DNA of 64,000 bases from Ilumatobacter coccineus YM16-304 (GTDB lineage: Bacteria > Actinomycetota > Acidimicrobiia > Acidimicrobiales > Ilumatobacteraceae): the NCBI RefSeq assembly GCF_000348785.1, contig NC_020520.1, positions 620,001 to 684,000 of the forward strand, given 5' to 3'. Shown here one piece after another: positions 52,078-61,972 of the stretch; position 1 is the stretch's first letter; every line of letters begins with the position of its first letter. The notes below the pieces were generated by a model. The model did no database searches, had not been told where the DNA came from, and saw only the letters and a program-made list of their open reading frames with translations. The position numbers and the translations under genes are program-made.

Positions 52078-53358
52078 TCATTCGGTGGTCGATCCGGATC
52101 GGCGGTTCGGTTCGCCCTCGGTATCCGGTCGGTCCCATGCGACGGGCAGCGAGCGACGGCCCCACAGGTAGAACGGCGCGACTCGCTCGTGCTCGCCATC
52201 GAACCGGAGCCCGGGCAACCCCGAGACGATTGCCCGGAGTGCCTCGCGCGCTTCGAGTCTGGCAAGTGGAGCACCGAGACAGAAGTGGGGTCCGGCTCCG
52301 AAGCCGACGTGCCGACGAGCCTCCTGCGGCGGCCGATCCAGCGAGAAGACGTCGGGCTCATCGAACTCGGCGTCGTCGTGGTTCGCCGAAGCGTAGAGCA
52401 GCATCACCTTCGCGTCTTCCGGAATCTCGACGCCGTGCTTCTCGATCGGGCACGTGGTCGTGCGGAAGAGTCCGAGCACCGGTGCGTCGAAACGGAGGCT
52501 CTCTTCGATCACGACGTCGATCAGACTCAGATCGGCGCGCACGCGCTGGAGGAGGTCTGGTTGCTCCAGCAGTCGCACGACGGCGTTGGTGATCAATGAC
52601 GTCGTCGTTTCGTTGCCGCCGACGAGGAGTTGAACGATGACGCCGAAGATCTCCGCCGATGAGAGCGAGGCGTCTTCGTCTTCAGCCGTGACCAGCGCGC
52701 TGATCAGATCATCGGAGAGGTCGTCGTCACGCTCCAACGCGTCGCGCCGGGCTTCGATGTGCTCGTCGAGGTACGCCCTGAGGTCGCGCCAAACGGAACG
52801 GTGTGTCTCTCGATCGGTGGCGACGAGATCGGCGGCCAGCGCGTCGGACCACTCCTTGAATCGGCTGTGATCGTCGGGCGGGATGCCGAGCATCGTCGCG
52901 ATCGTGATCGTCGGCAGCGGAGAGGCGAACTCGGCGTGTAGGTCGCCGCGCCCAGCGCCGACGAGTCTGGCGAGAAGATCGTCGGCAAGACCGGCGACGA
53001 ACGGCTCCATGTCGGCGACGGCACGCGGTGTGAATGCTCGCTGCAACAGTCGCCGGAACGCTGTGTGGGCCGGCGGATCGCTGAAAAGTCCGCCTTCCGG
53101 AGTGTGACGCGGTCCCTGACCGTGGCGACTCGAGAAGGTCTCGGTATCGCGAAGCGCCGAAACGACGTCGTCGTATCTCGACAGCGTGAAAAAGGGAGGG
53201 TCGAAGGCGTCGAACCGGTGCACCGGGCATCCCTCACGGAGTCGGCGATGGGTCCCGATCGGGTCGGCCAACGTCTGTTCGTCGAACGGGTTGTACTCGA
53301 CCGATGTACTGTCAGGAACAGCGACGACATCATCGGATTCGCGGTCGAAGTCAGACAT
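52078..53358 (-). CDS. cytochrome P450
   Basis: 426 residues from ATG 53358. The oxygen-binding helix is LLVGGNETTTSLITNAV, the ExxR is EESLR (about 305), the PERF-like region is DVFSLDRPP, and the heme ligand is in FGAGPHFCLGAPLARLEAR. It is soluble, as in bacterial class I P450s, and needs a ferredoxin and reductase not seen here. It monooxygenates a small organic substrate. It is divergent from a TetR regulator and precedes the SnoaL gene. Confidence 0.95.
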   Translation of the reverse strand: MSDFDRESDDVVAVPDSTSVEYNPFDEQTLADPIGTHRRLREGCPVHRFDAFDPPFFTLSRYDDVVSALRDTETFSSRHGQGPRHTPEGGLFSDPPAHTAFRRLLQRAFTPRAVADMEPFVAGLADDLLARLVGAGRGDLHAEFASPLPTITIATMLGIPPDDHSRFKEWSDALAADLVATDRETHRSVWRDLRAYLDEHIEARRDALERDDDLSDDLISALVTAEDEDASLSSAEIFGVIVQLLVGGNETTTSLITNAVVRLLEQPDLLQRVRADLSLIDVVIEESLRFDAPVLGLFRTTTCPIEKHGVEIPEDAKVMLLYASANHDDAEFDEPDVFSLDRPPQEARRHVGFGAGPHFCLGAPLARLEAREALRAIVSGLPGLRFDGEHERVAPFYLWGRRSLPVAWDRPDTEGEPNRRSGSTTE

Positions 53359-53373
53359 CGGAATCTCCTAATA

Positions 53374-53389
53374 GATAACGCGTACTATC
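53374..53389. promoter_or_regulatory. candidate TetR operator between P450 and tetR
   Basis: GATA-N3-CG-N3-TATC is an imperfect 16-bp palindrome with an ACGCGT core, in the 67-bp spacer between divergent genes, 15 bp before the P450 ATG. Binding is inferred. Confidence 0.45.
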
Positions 53390-53425
53390 ATCCGAGCGAC
53401 GAGCGTTGCCCACGCTCTCGCCGCC

Positions 53426-54106
53426 ATGACTGATCGACGCCGTTCCCCGCTTCCCGAGACCCCGTTGCCGACCGCGCCGCAGCGCCGTCGAGGTCGGCCA
53501 CGAAAGGACTCGCGGCAACCTGGCGAACCCGAGATGCGGGAGGCGATCCTCCGATCGGCGGCGTTGCACTTCGCCACACGTGGGTATGACAACGCCTCGC
53601 TGGCGAACATCGCGGCGGGGGCCAATGCGACCACGGGGGCGATCTACGCTCACTTCAGAGGCAAGCCCGAACTGCTCGTCGAAGTCATCCGGGAAACGCT
53701 TGCGTTCCTCTCGTACGAGTCGCGTGACAGTGTCGCCGACGGCCCAGCCTCGCTCGAAGGGTACGTGCGTTGGCTGTTGCACGTCGACCGCCGTACCACC
53801 CGGCAGCTGATCAGCGAGGTGTACACGACCGCCGACCGAGTGCCGAAGGTCTTCGAGATGGTCAAGAACTACGCCGAAGGCGAGACGAAGGCAGTCGCCG
53901 CCATGATCACCCGGTGGGCGGAGGAAGGTCTGTGCGATCCACCGGCCGATCCGTTGCTCGTCGCACATCAGTTCTTCGTCGAGATCCTCGGCCTCTGTCG
54001 GATCGACAGCTTCGGTCCCGAGCTGCTCGACGACAAGGGGTGGCGGGAACTGGTGCTCACACGTGTTCGCCAGTTGCTCGGCGTGAATCCGCACGTCCAT
54101 CAGTAG
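53426..54106 (+). CDS. TetR-family transcriptional regulator
   Basis: 226 residues from ATG 53426. A basic Pro-rich N-terminal extension (about 1-35) precedes the helix-turn-helix ASLANIAAGANATTGAIYAHFRGKPELLVEV, followed by a helical ligand domain. It is divergent from the P450 gene and its 3' end overlaps the convergent LLM gene by 7 bp. It probably controls the P450/SnoaL genes. Confidence 0.9.
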   Translation: MTDRRRSPLPETPLPTAPQRRRGRPRKDSRQPGEPEMREAILRSAALHFATRGYDNASLANIAAGANATTGAIYAHFRGKPELLVEVIRETLAFLSYESRDSVADGPASLEGYVRWLLHVDRRTTRQLISEVYTTADRVPKVFEMVKNYAEGETKAVAAMITRWAEEGLCDPPADPLLVAHQFFVEILGLCRIDSFGPELLDDKGWRELVLTRVRQLLGVNPHVHQ

Positions 54107-54972
54107 CCACGCTCCGCGAGCGGGGCGGCGACTCGCTCCCAGTAGGCCTCGAGTCGAGGTCCGACGTCGTCGGCGCGGGCCGGGGGAATGACGTTGAGCC
54201 GTGACACTCCCAACTCGGCGAGTCGACATGCCGAGTCGACATCGCGTACCCGCGAGCAGGTCACTTCGATGGCATCGGGATCGCGTCCAGCCGCGACGGC
54301 GGCCCCGCGCATCACGCCGATCAGGTGAGCGATGTCGTCGATGTCGGATGGAGCGGGGATGAATCCGTCGGCCAACCGACCGGCGCGTTTCGCCACCGCT
54401 TCGCTGTGTCCGCCGAGCACGATCGGGGGCCCGGCCGGGCTCGACGGCTTCGGGAAGCTGCGAACTCGATCAAGATCGTAGAACTCGCCCCGGTACGTGG
54501 CTTGTGCGTCGCTCCAGAGCGCTCGCATCACGGCAATCTGTTCCTCGCTGCGGACGCCGCGTCGGTCCCAGGGCGCGTCGAGCAACTCGGCCTCCTCGCG
54601 GAGCCAACCGACGCCGAGCCCGAGGATCACGCGTCCGCTCGACAGGAGGTCGAGAGTGGCGACGGCCTTCGCGAGCCGTACCGGATGGTTGAGCGGAAGT
54701 ACCAGCACGCCGGTCGCGAGCTTGACCGCGTCGGTCACGGCGGCGACGTAGGCCATCCACACCAGTGGATCGGACATGACGAGGTCATTGCCGCCGGGCA
54801 TCTCACCGTCGTCGGTGTACGGGTAGGGCGAATCGAAACCGCCCGGAATGGCAACGTGCTCGACGGTCCAGATCGATTCGTAGCCGAGTTGCTCGACCAG
54901 TTGAGCGAACCGTTTCGCCTCCGCCGGATGTGCACGCTCGCCAGTGTTTGACGACACCACGCCGAACTTCAT
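54100..54972 (-). CDS. LLM class F420-dependent oxidoreductase (TIGR03619-type)
   Basis: 290 residues from ATG 54972 (MKFGVVSSNTGERAHP). It shows RFAQLVEQLGYESIWTVEHVAIP (21-43), KLATGVLVLPLNHPVRLAKAVATLD, SSGRVILGLGVGWLREEAE and PPIVLGGHSEAVAKRAGRLADGF, all LLM hallmarks of the F420 branch. Substrate unknown. It is the last gene of a leftward group after the Liv importer, 28 bp downstream of livF. Confidence 0.88.
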   Translation of the reverse strand: MKFGVVSSNTGERAHPAEAKRFAQLVEQLGYESIWTVEHVAIPGGFDSPYPYTDDGEMPGGNDLVMSDPLVWMAYVAAVTDAVKLATGVLVLPLNHPVRLAKAVATLDLLSSGRVILGLGVGWLREEAELLDAPWDRRGVRSEEQIAVMRALWSDAQATYRGEFYDLDRVRSFPKPSSPAGPPIVLGGHSEAVAKRAGRLADGFIPAPSDIDDIAHLIGVMRGAAVAAGRDPDAIEVTCSRVRDVDSACRLAELGVSRLNVIPPARADDVGPRLEAYWERVAAPLAERGY

Positions 54973-55000
54973 GATGGAACCTTCTTGGTCGGGGTACGCA

Positions 55001-55792
55001 TCAGCTCAACCAGCGCTTGCGACGTCGGTAGTGCTTCACTGCAGCGAAGTTGCGACGCGTACCGCTGTCGCCGACCCCGAGGTAGAACTCGCGGATCTCG
55101 CTGTCTGATCTGAGGTCTTCGGCGGCCTTGTCGAGCACCACGCGACCGTCTTCGAGGACGTATCCGTGGTCGGCCACCGACAGGGCCATGCGGGCGTTCT
55201 GCTCGACGAGCAACACCGAGGTGCCCTCGGCGTTGATCTCCGCGACCACGTCGCGAACTCGTTCGACGTAGCGTGGCGCCAGGCCCAGTGACGGTTCGTC
55301 GAGCACGAGGAGCGACGGTTCGCTCATCAACGCCCGACCGATCGCAACCATCTGCTGCTCCCCACCGGACAAGTACCCGGTGTGTACGTTGCGTCGATCG
55401 ACGAGTTGCGGGAAGAGCGAGTACACGCGGTCGAGGTTGCGGCGAACCGCATCTCGACCCGACCGCGTGAACGCGCCGACCAGCAAGCTCTCCTCGACGG
55501 TGAGCTCGATGAACATTCGACGGCCTTCCAACACTTGGCCGACACCTCGCCGGACGATGCTCGCAGCGCGTGCACCGACCAGCGAGACGCCGTCCAACTC
55601 GATCTCACCCTTGGTGACCTTGGCGTCGTGGTCGTCGAGCAACCCACCGACGGCGCGCAGCACCGTGGTCTTGCCGGCGCCGTTGGCGCCCAGCAGGGCG
55701 ACCACTTTGCCCGCCGGCACATCGAGGCTGACGCCGCGCAGTGCCACGATTGCGTCGTCGTAGACGACTTCGAGATTCTTGATCGAGAGCAT
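55001..55792 (-). CDS. livF: branched-chain-type ABC importer ATPase LivF
   Basis: 263 residues from ATG 55792. Walker A GANGAGKTTVLRAVGGLL (about 34-51), GVGQVLEGRRMFIELTVEESLLVGA (LivF-typical), signature YLSGGEQQMVAIGRALM and Walker B LLVLDEPSLGLAPRYVE are complete, with the H-loop in VLLVEQNARMAL. It pairs with LivG to power uptake. The tail RRNFAAVKHYRRRKRWLS is an unusual basic extension. It follows livK by 18 bp. Confidence 0.93.
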   Translation of the reverse strand: MLSIKNLEVVYDDAIVALRGVSLDVPAGKVVALLGANGAGKTTVLRAVGGLLDDHDAKVTKGEIELDGVSLVGARAASIVRRGVGQVLEGRRMFIELTVEESLLVGAFTRSGRDAVRRNLDRVYSLFPQLVDRRNVHTGYLSGGEQQMVAIGRALMSEPSLLVLDEPSLGLAPRYVERVRDVVAEINAEGTSVLLVEQNARMALSVADHGYVLEDGRVVLDKAAEDLRSDSEIREFYLGVGDSGTRRNFAAVKHYRRRKRWLS

Positions 55793-55810
55793 CGGGGCCG
55801 TTTCTCCGAA

Positions 55811-57163
55811 TCAGTCGCGCAGGCCGACGGCGGCGGCTGCGGGTCCTTCGAAGAAGTCGGTGATGGGCGTGAAGTTGCCCGGTGAATCATCGACGGCACA
55901 CATCTGCGACGCCCGGTACGGAATTCGGTCGACGGGGTCCGTGCCGAACGAGATCGGTGTCGTGAAGCCCTGAGTGTCGAGATCGACGATCTGTGTCGAC
56001 GCTTCGACCAGGCCTTCGGGTGTCAGGTCCCCGTTCGCCACCGCTTGCTCGATGATCCCGTGCAGCACGAGGGCTTGGAGGTAGCCGTACTGGAACGAGT
56101 TGTCGGGCTGTTGGTCCGGAGCGAATTCGGCGAGCGCGGCGTTGAGGTTGGTCATGCCTTCGATGTCGGAGGTCCACACAGCGATCCCGCAGGTCGTGAT
56201 GAACTGCGACTTCCAGGCGTCGGCCGTCGCGGTCTGGAGGAGCGCTCCAGTGAACGACGAGCCGGCTCCGACGAAGGTGGCGTCGTAGCCACTTGCTGCG
56301 GCTGCACCAATGACCACGTTGGCCGCGCCGGGGCCGACACCCATGATCACGTACTCGGCGCCAGCGTTGCGCATGGCCTGCACCTGACCGTCGGCCGAGG
56401 TGTCGGCAGCGCCCATCGAGGCTTCGGCGACGATTTCGAACCCGTAGGTCTCCGCTGCAACTTCGAGGCCGTAGATGTGGTCGGCACCGAGGTCGTCGGC
56501 CTGAGCGATGATGCCGATGGCCGGTGCCTCGCCGTCGCCGAGATCGTTGACGATGTACTCCACCGCGTTTGCGACCTCGATGCTGACTGGTGTGCTGACC
56601 AGTGCGATGTTTTGGTCGGTCAGGAAACCGGAGTCCTTCGACCCTGGGATGATGACCATCGAGTCCTCTGAAGCCAGCGCTCGGATGGCACCGACGATCG
56701 GTGTGCCGAACACCTGCATCGCGAGGACGTCAGGGCCGATCTGCTGATAGGTCTGCACCGCGACCTGACCGTCGTAGCGAGTGTCGCCGGCGATCACCTC
56801 GACCTGTCGACCGGCAATACCACCCTCGGCATTGACCGCATCGAAGTACGTCTCGAAACCGAGTGCGATCGGTCGACCTGCGGAGGCCACGGGGCCGGAC
56901 AGGTCGCTGAGTGCGGCAAGCTTGATCGTGTCGTCGCTGACACCACGACCGGTGGCCAGCTCGGCTGGTGCTTCCGCTGGTTCTTCGGTCGTCTCGGCCG
57001 CGTCTGCCGGCTCATCTGCGTCGGCGGAGTCGTCGGCTGCTGCCGGCGCTTCGCTGGTGACCGATTCGGCGTCGGAATCTCCATCGCTGCCGCATGACGC
57101 GGCGACGGTGGCGAATGCTGCGACGAGCGCAACGGCTCGCCACGTTGTTGTGTTCTTTCTCAC
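55811..57163 (-). CDS. livK: branched-chain-type ABC substrate-binding lipoprotein
   Basis: 450 residues from GTG 57163, placed by GAGGA. The leader ends in lipobox VAASC near residue 24. An acidic Ala/Asp/Glu linker to about 70 precedes the periplasmic-binding fold type I (IKLAALSDLSGPVASAGRPIALGFETYFDAVNAEGGIAGRQVEVI). Related proteins bind amino acids, aromatic acids or other small organic acids, so the ligand is open. Most of the frame further upstream (to 57427) is rejected as extension through the leader of livM. Confidence 0.9.
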   Translation of the reverse strand: MRKNTTTWRAVALVAAFATVAASCGSDGDSDAESVTSEAPAAADDSADADEPADAAETTEEPAEAPAELATGRGVSDDTIKLAALSDLSGPVASAGRPIALGFETYFDAVNAEGGIAGRQVEVIAGDTRYDGQVAVQTYQQIGPDVLAMQVFGTPIVGAIRALASEDSMVIIPGSKDSGFLTDQNIALVSTPVSIEVANAVEYIVNDLGDGEAPAIGIIAQADDLGADHIYGLEVAAETYGFEIVAEASMGAADTSADGQVQAMRNAGAEYVIMGVGPGAANVVIGAAAASGYDATFVGAGSSFTGALLQTATADAWKSQFITTCGIAVWTSDIEGMTNLNAALAEFAPDQQPDNSFQYGYLQALVLHGIIEQAVANGDLTPEGLVEASTQIVDLDTQGFTTPISFGTDPVDRIPYRASQMCAVDDSPGNFTPITDFFEGPAAAAVGLRD

Positions 57164-57240
57164 GGGGTCCTCCTCAAGTTGGTGTTCATGTGTGTTGTCT
57201 TCGGGGGGTGCCCCGTCGAGGGTCGACGGGGCGATCTGTG

Positions 57241-58419
57241 TCAGTAGCGGAACGGCCAGCTCCGCAGGTAGGCCTTCACCCGCCGCCAGATACCGGTGAT
57301 TCCGGCCGGCTCGAAGATGAGGAACCCGATCACCACCGCGCCGTAGATCACACTCGAGAGCAGCTCGGGGGTGAGCCCGCGCTGCGATGCGAGATCGGTG
57401 GTGACGAAGGGGAGCCCATGCCCCCATTCATCGATCACGCGAGGGATCGCCGTGATGAAGAGTGCGCCGAGAATGCCGCCCGACACGGAGCCGAGTCCGC
57501 CGACGACGGCCATGGCGAGGTACTGGACGGCCAGCAAGAGGCCGAACGTGGCCGGATTGACGAAGCGGATGTACGAGCCGTAGAACGCACCAGCCATGCC
57601 GCCGATGAACGCCGACAGCACGAACGCCTGCGTCTTCACTCGGGAGACGTGGATGCCGATCGTGGACGCAGCGATGTCTTGATCACGGACCGAGTTGAAC
57701 GCTCGGCCGATGCGCGTTCGCTGCAGGTTGCGGATCGCGAGTGCGATCACGGCGACCGAGGCAGCGAGCACGACGAACCACTTCTGATCCGAGGTGAGGT
57801 CGATGCCGAGCCACGTTGCGTCCTCCGACATCTTCGTACCGAAGAGCGAAGGCGACGAGATTGCACGGCCTGCGCCGCCGCCGGTGATGCCATCGAGGTT
57901 GAGAAGGAGATGCTGGCCGACGAAGACGAGGGCGAGTGTCGAGAACGCGAGGTACAGACCGCGCAATCGCAGGGCGAGCGGCCCGACAAGGAGACTGAAT
58001 GCAGCGGCGATCACTCCGCCTGCGATGACGACGGCCGGGAACGGCCAACCGTGGTCGGTACCGAGCCAACCGGCGGTGTACGCACCTGCGCCGACGAACA
58101 CGGCGTGGCCGAGCGAGATCTGGCCGGCATCGCCCGACACCACGTTGAGCCCGATCACCGCGATCGCGGCGATCGCCGCGAAGTTCGCCACCGACAGCCA
58201 GTAGTCGCCGAGCCAGAACATCGCCCAGGCGGCGAAGGCCATCAGCAAGATGGCGCCGCCGCGAAGGAACGGCGTGCTGAAGATGCGGAGTTCGACGTCG
58301 TAGTCGTTGGCCAATGGGGGCCGCAGTGGCGACCGCAGTCGACGAGCGCTCGACTTCTTGCGAGTGCCGGTTCTGGGTGTCGCTCTGGGCGTCGTTTTGG
58401 GTGTCGCGGTCTCAGACAC
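57241..58419 (-). CDS. livM: ABC permease LivM
   Basis: 392 residues from GTG 58419. A basic soluble tail (about 1-45) precedes about ten membrane helices. Family landmarks are IGLNVVSGDAGQISLGHAVFVGAGAYTAG and AIRNLQRTRIGRAFNSVRDQDIAASTIGI. With LivH it forms the membrane channel. Its start overlaps the livH stop by 8 bp. Confidence 0.93.
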   Translation of the reverse strand: MSETATPKTTPRATPRTGTRKKSSARRLRSPLRPPLANDYDVELRIFSTPFLRGGAILLMAFAAWAMFWLGDYWLSVANFAAIAAIAVIGLNVVSGDAGQISLGHAVFVGAGAYTAGWLGTDHGWPFPAVVIAGGVIAAAFSLLVGPLALRLRGLYLAFSTLALVFVGQHLLLNLDGITGGGAGRAISSPSLFGTKMSEDATWLGIDLTSDQKWFVVLAASVAVIALAIRNLQRTRIGRAFNSVRDQDIAASTIGIHVSRVKTQAFVLSAFIGGMAGAFYGSYIRFVNPATFGLLLAVQYLAMAVVGGLGSVSGGILGALFITAIPRVIDEWGHGLPFVTTDLASQRGLTPELLSSVIYGAVVIGFLIFEPAGITGIWRRVKAYLRSWPFRY

Positions 58420-59311
58420 GGGTGATCTCCTTCGTTCCGAACAGTCCGTAGGGCCGGACCATCAACACCACGATCAAGATGACGTACGGAGCGACCTGGT
58501 GGAAGTTCGACCCGAGCCACGGCGCCCACTCGGGCTGATAGCCGGCCACGAGCACCTGGACCACGCCGACGATGACCCCGCCGGTGATTGCTCCCACGAT
58601 CGAGTCGAAACCGCCCAGAATCGCGGCGGGCAGCGCAAGGAGTGCGGCCGACGACATGTTGAGGTCGAGCGCCCGTGGGAAGCCGGCGAGGAAGACGCCG
58701 GCGACCGTGGCCAGGATCGCTGCGAGCGCCCAGGCGAGGGCGTAGATCGAGCGGACGTTGACGCCCATCGCACTCGCCGCTTCGTGGTCTTGAGCGGTCG
58801 CTCGCATTGCGACGCCGTACCGACTCGCCTGGAAGAACCAGGTCAGCACAGCGACGAGCGCGACGGTCGTGACGACCGTGGCGATGCTGACGTGCGTGAT
58901 CCGGACGCCACCGACGTCGATGAGCTTCGCGCCGTACGGGTCGCCGATCGACTTGCTGTCGAACCCGAAACCGGAGGCGAGTCCGGCACGCATCACGATC
59001 GACAGGCCGAGGGTGACCATGACGATGCTGAACAGCGACTCGCCGACCATGGTGCGCAGCACGACCACCTGGACGAACACGCCGAACGCGGCGGTCAACG
59101 CCGCAGCGATCGGCACCGCCAGGTAGAACGGCACCGCGGAGCGCTCCGTCACCATGAGGAACACGAGGTAGGCGCCCATCATCACGAACTCGCCGTGTGC
59201 GAAGTTGAAGACCCCGGTCGCCTTGAAGACGATGACGAAGCCGAGCGCGATCAGCGAGTAGATGCAGCCGAGCGCCACGCCGCTGAAGACGAGTTGGAGA
59301 AGTTCGGTCAT
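58412..59311 (-). CDS. livH: ABC permease LivH
   Basis: 299 residues from ATG 59311. Eight or so membrane helices, with LVFSGVALGCIYSLIALGFVIVFKATGVFNFAHGEFVMMGAY as the LivH start and AGLASGFGF-type loops; ILGGFDSIVGAITGGVIVGVVQVL near the end. It forms the channel with LivM. The start overlaps the acyl-CoA synthetase stop by 4 bp (ATGA). Confidence 0.93.
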   Translation of the reverse strand: MTELLQLVFSGVALGCIYSLIALGFVIVFKATGVFNFAHGEFVMMGAYLVFLMVTERSAVPFYLAVPIAAALTAAFGVFVQVVVLRTMVGESLFSIVMVTLGLSIVMRAGLASGFGFDSKSIGDPYGAKLIDVGGVRITHVSIATVVTTVALVAVLTWFFQASRYGVAMRATAQDHEAASAMGVNVRSIYALAWALAAILATVAGVFLAGFPRALDLNMSSAALLALPAAILGGFDSIVGAITGGVIVGVVQVLVAGYQPEWAPWLGSNFHQVAPYVILIVVLMVRPYGLFGTKEITRV

Positions 59312-61161
59312 GAGGTTTCCTCGTACATTCCTTCGATCAGGTCTGCGAACCGCTCAGCGATGACGCGCCGCTTGACCTTCTGTGTTGCGGTGACTTCGGA
59401 GTCGTCTTCGTCGAGTTCCTTGGGCAGGAGCCGGTACGACTTGACCTGCTCGACTCGAGCGAGTTCGGTGTTCGCCTCACGAACGACTTCGGCGACCAAC
59501 TCGAGGATCTCGGGTTGCTCGGTGAGGTCGCGATACGTGGTGTACGCGACGTCGTTGCGCTGCGCCCAGTCGCCGGCGACTTCGCCTTCGATGCCGATCA
59601 GCGCCGACACGTACTTGCGTCCGTCGCCGATCACGATCGCTTCCTTGACGAGCGGAGAGGCACGCAGACGGTTCTCGATGACGGTCGGCGTGATGTTCTT
59701 GCCGCCGGCCGTGATCATCACGTCTTTCTTGCGGTCGGTGATGCGCAGGTGGCCGTCGGCGAGTTCGCCGATGTCGCCGGTCATCAACCAGCCGTCGTCG
59801 GTGAACGACTGCTTCGTCGCCTCCTCGTCGCGGAAGTAGCCACTGAACACGAGGGGCCCCTTGACGAGGATCTCTCCGTCGTCGGCGATCTTCACGTCCA
59901 TGCTCGGCACGGGCGGCCCGACGGTGCCGACGCGCACGTCGTCCGACAGCGTCCACGAGACGGTGGCGGCTTCGGTGAGGCCGTACGCCTCGCAGATCGG
60001 CACGCCGATACCGAGGAAGAACTCGAGCGTCTCCTGCGAGATGGGGGCCGAACCCGACACCGCTTGGCGGCAGCGGAGCATGCCGAGCTTCGCCTTGAGC
60101 GGCCGGTACAGCATCCAGTGCCCGATGCCGCCGACGATCCGCGTGGCGAGCGTGTCCTGGCCGCGGTTGGCGACACGAACGCTGCCGCGCCAGCGCGCGA
60201 CTCGCAGCCAGAGCCGGAAGTTCGCTCGCTTCAACCAGTCGGTGTCGTTGGCTCGCGACTCGATGTTGGCGCGCATCTTCTGCCAGATGCGGGGCACGCC
60301 GAGGAACACCGACGGCTGGATCTCGACGAGGTTCTGCTGAACCGCTTCGATGCTCTCTGCGAAGTTGACGACGCACCCCAACTGCAGCGGGATGAAGAGC
60401 GTGTAGACCTTCTCGGCCAGGTGGCAGAGCGGCAGGTACGACAGCACCTCGTCGGACCGGGTCATGCCCAGGGCGCCGAGCGCGGCTTGGCCGTCTTCGA
60501 CCATGAGGTGAGCGCTGAGCATGGCCGCCTTGGGCTGGCCGGTCGTGCCGGAGGTGTAGACGATGGTCGCGACCTCGCTCGGCACGCGGCGATCGACCTC
60601 GTCGTTGAACAGCAACGGGTGCTGTTCGAGCGCTGCGGTGCCGAGGGCGAGGAAGTCCTCCCACCACATCAGTCGCTCGTCGTCGTAGTCGGTCACGCCG
60701 CGTCGATCGATGACGATGATGCGTTCGACCGACGGACACGCGTCGCCGGCTTCGATCACCTTGTCGACCTGTTCCTGGTCTTCGGCGATGAGAACGCGCG
60801 CCCCGGAGTGTTCGAGCAGGAAGCCGACTTCGGCAGCGGGGTTCGTCGGGTAGATCCCGAACGGGATCGCGCCGATGCCCTGGGCTCCGATGTCGGCATA
60901 GACCCACTCGGGTCGGTTTTCGGAGTGGATCGCGACGCGGTCACCCGCGGCGACGCCGAGTTCGGTGAGTGCTGCGCCGACCGTGGCGGCCAGGTTCCAG
61001 TACTCGGCCCAGTCGATCTCGCGCCACCGGCCGAGGCGCTTCTCGCGGATCGCCGTTTCGGTCGGCCGTTGCTGCGCCTGGAAACGAAGCCACGCCGGGA
61101 GCGTGGTCGGCGTGTCGTCAGGCGTGGAGATGCGGCCGTCGTGTGTCAGTGGCATGGTCAT
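59308..61161 (-). CDS. long-chain-type acyl-CoA synthetase (AMP-forming)
   Basis: 617 residues from ATG 61161. The P-loop-like motif is IVYTSGTTGQPKAAMLS (about 195-211), A5 is ICEAYGLTEAATVSW, A7 GWLMTGDIGEL, A8 ITDRKKDVMITAGGKNITP. The length and FACS-like A8 suit fatty or aryl acid activation: acid + ATP + CoA to acyl-CoA + AMP + PPi, in the cytosol. It sits between livG and livH with 1-bp and 4-bp overlaps, so imported acid is probably activated at once. It is a common Liv-operon arrangement for aromatic or steroid-ring acids. Confidence 0.93.
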   Translation of the reverse strand: MTMPLTHDGRISTPDDTPTTLPAWLRFQAQQRPTETAIREKRLGRWREIDWAEYWNLAATVGAALTELGVAAGDRVAIHSENRPEWVYADIGAQGIGAIPFGIYPTNPAAEVGFLLEHSGARVLIAEDQEQVDKVIEAGDACPSVERIIVIDRRGVTDYDDERLMWWEDFLALGTAALEQHPLLFNDEVDRRVPSEVATIVYTSGTTGQPKAAMLSAHLMVEDGQAALGALGMTRSDEVLSYLPLCHLAEKVYTLFIPLQLGCVVNFAESIEAVQQNLVEIQPSVFLGVPRIWQKMRANIESRANDTDWLKRANFRLWLRVARWRGSVRVANRGQDTLATRIVGGIGHWMLYRPLKAKLGMLRCRQAVSGSAPISQETLEFFLGIGVPICEAYGLTEAATVSWTLSDDVRVGTVGPPVPSMDVKIADDGEILVKGPLVFSGYFRDEEATKQSFTDDGWLMTGDIGELADGHLRITDRKKDVMITAGGKNITPTVIENRLRASPLVKEAIVIGDGRKYVSALIGIEGEVAGDWAQRNDVAYTTYRDLTEQPEILELVAEVVREANTELARVEQVKSYRLLPKELDEDDSEVTATQKVKRRVIAERFADLIEGMYEETS

Positions 61162-61922
61162 CAGATGACCTCCTCGCCGAGATAGGCCGCGGCGACGCGT
61201 TCGTTCTTCACGATCTCCGCCGGCGTGCCGACGCCGACCAGGCGGCCGAAGTCGAGGACGAGCACGCGATCGGAGATGTCCATGACCATGCCCATGTCGT
61301 GCTCGATCAACACGACCGTCGCGCCCCACTCCGACACGACGTCGAGCAGGAATCGAGCGATGTCTTCGGTCTCTTCCAGGTTGAGGCCCGCTGCCGGTTC
61401 GTCGACGAGGAGCAGCCGTGGCTCGGTCGCGAGTGCTCGGGCGAGTTCGACACGCTTCTGCAGGCCGTAGGGGAGTTCGGTCACGACGCTGTGGCGGTAG
61501 TGATCGATGTCGAGGAAGTCGAGGATCTCCTCGACTCGCGCTCGGTGGGCGATCTCCTCACGCTTTGCCGGACCCCAGAAACACATGCCGGCGAAGAGTC
61601 CGCGCTGCATGAGGCGGTGGCGGCCGGCCATCGCGTTCTCGAGCACCGTCGAGTTCGAGAACAACGCCAGGTTCTGGAAACTGCGCGCGATGCCGCGCTG
61701 AGCGACACCGTGCGGCGGAAGCCCGCTGATCACCTCGCCGTCGAGTCGGACCTGGCCCGATGTGGCAGGCGTGAGTCCGGTGAGGACGTTGAACATCGAG
61801 GTCTTACCGGCACCGTTGGGGCCGACGATCGAGAACAACTCGCCTTCGTTCACCTTGAACGAGACGTCGTCGATCGCTCGGACCGCTCCGTATTCGAGGG
61901 TCAATCCTTCGACGCTCAGCAC
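61161..61922 (-). CDS. livG: branched-chain-type ABC importer ATPase LivG
   Basis: 253 residues from ATG 61922. Walker A GPNGAGKTSMFNVLTGL (about 34-50), GIARSFQNLALFSNSTVLENAM (LivG-typical Q-loop), LPYGLQKRVELARALATEP as a signature variant (YGLQKR in place of SGG) and Walker B LLLVDEPAAGLN. H-loop His in VVLIEHDMGMVM. First gene of the leftward Liv operon. It is 50 bp from the divergent SDR gene. Confidence 0.93.
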   Translation of the reverse strand: MLSVEGLTLEYGAVRAIDDVSFKVNEGELFSIVGPNGAGKTSMFNVLTGLTPATSGQVRLDGEVISGLPPHGVAQRGIARSFQNLALFSNSTVLENAMAGRHRLMQRGLFAGMCFWGPAKREEIAHRARVEEILDFLDIDHYRHSVVTELPYGLQKRVELARALATEPRLLLVDEPAAGLNLEETEDIARFLLDVVSEWGATVVLIEHDMGMVMDISDRVLVLDFGRLVGVGTPAEIVKNERVAAAYLGEEVI

Positions 61923-61972
61923 GACACGCTCCGTCGTTCGAGCCGCGGAGCTCGCACGTAGGGTCCGGCCTC

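Noticed and set aside
57094-58425. Plus-strand 443-residue open frame
   Set aside because: It is antisense to livM and livK start regions and is a charged, repetitive shadow.
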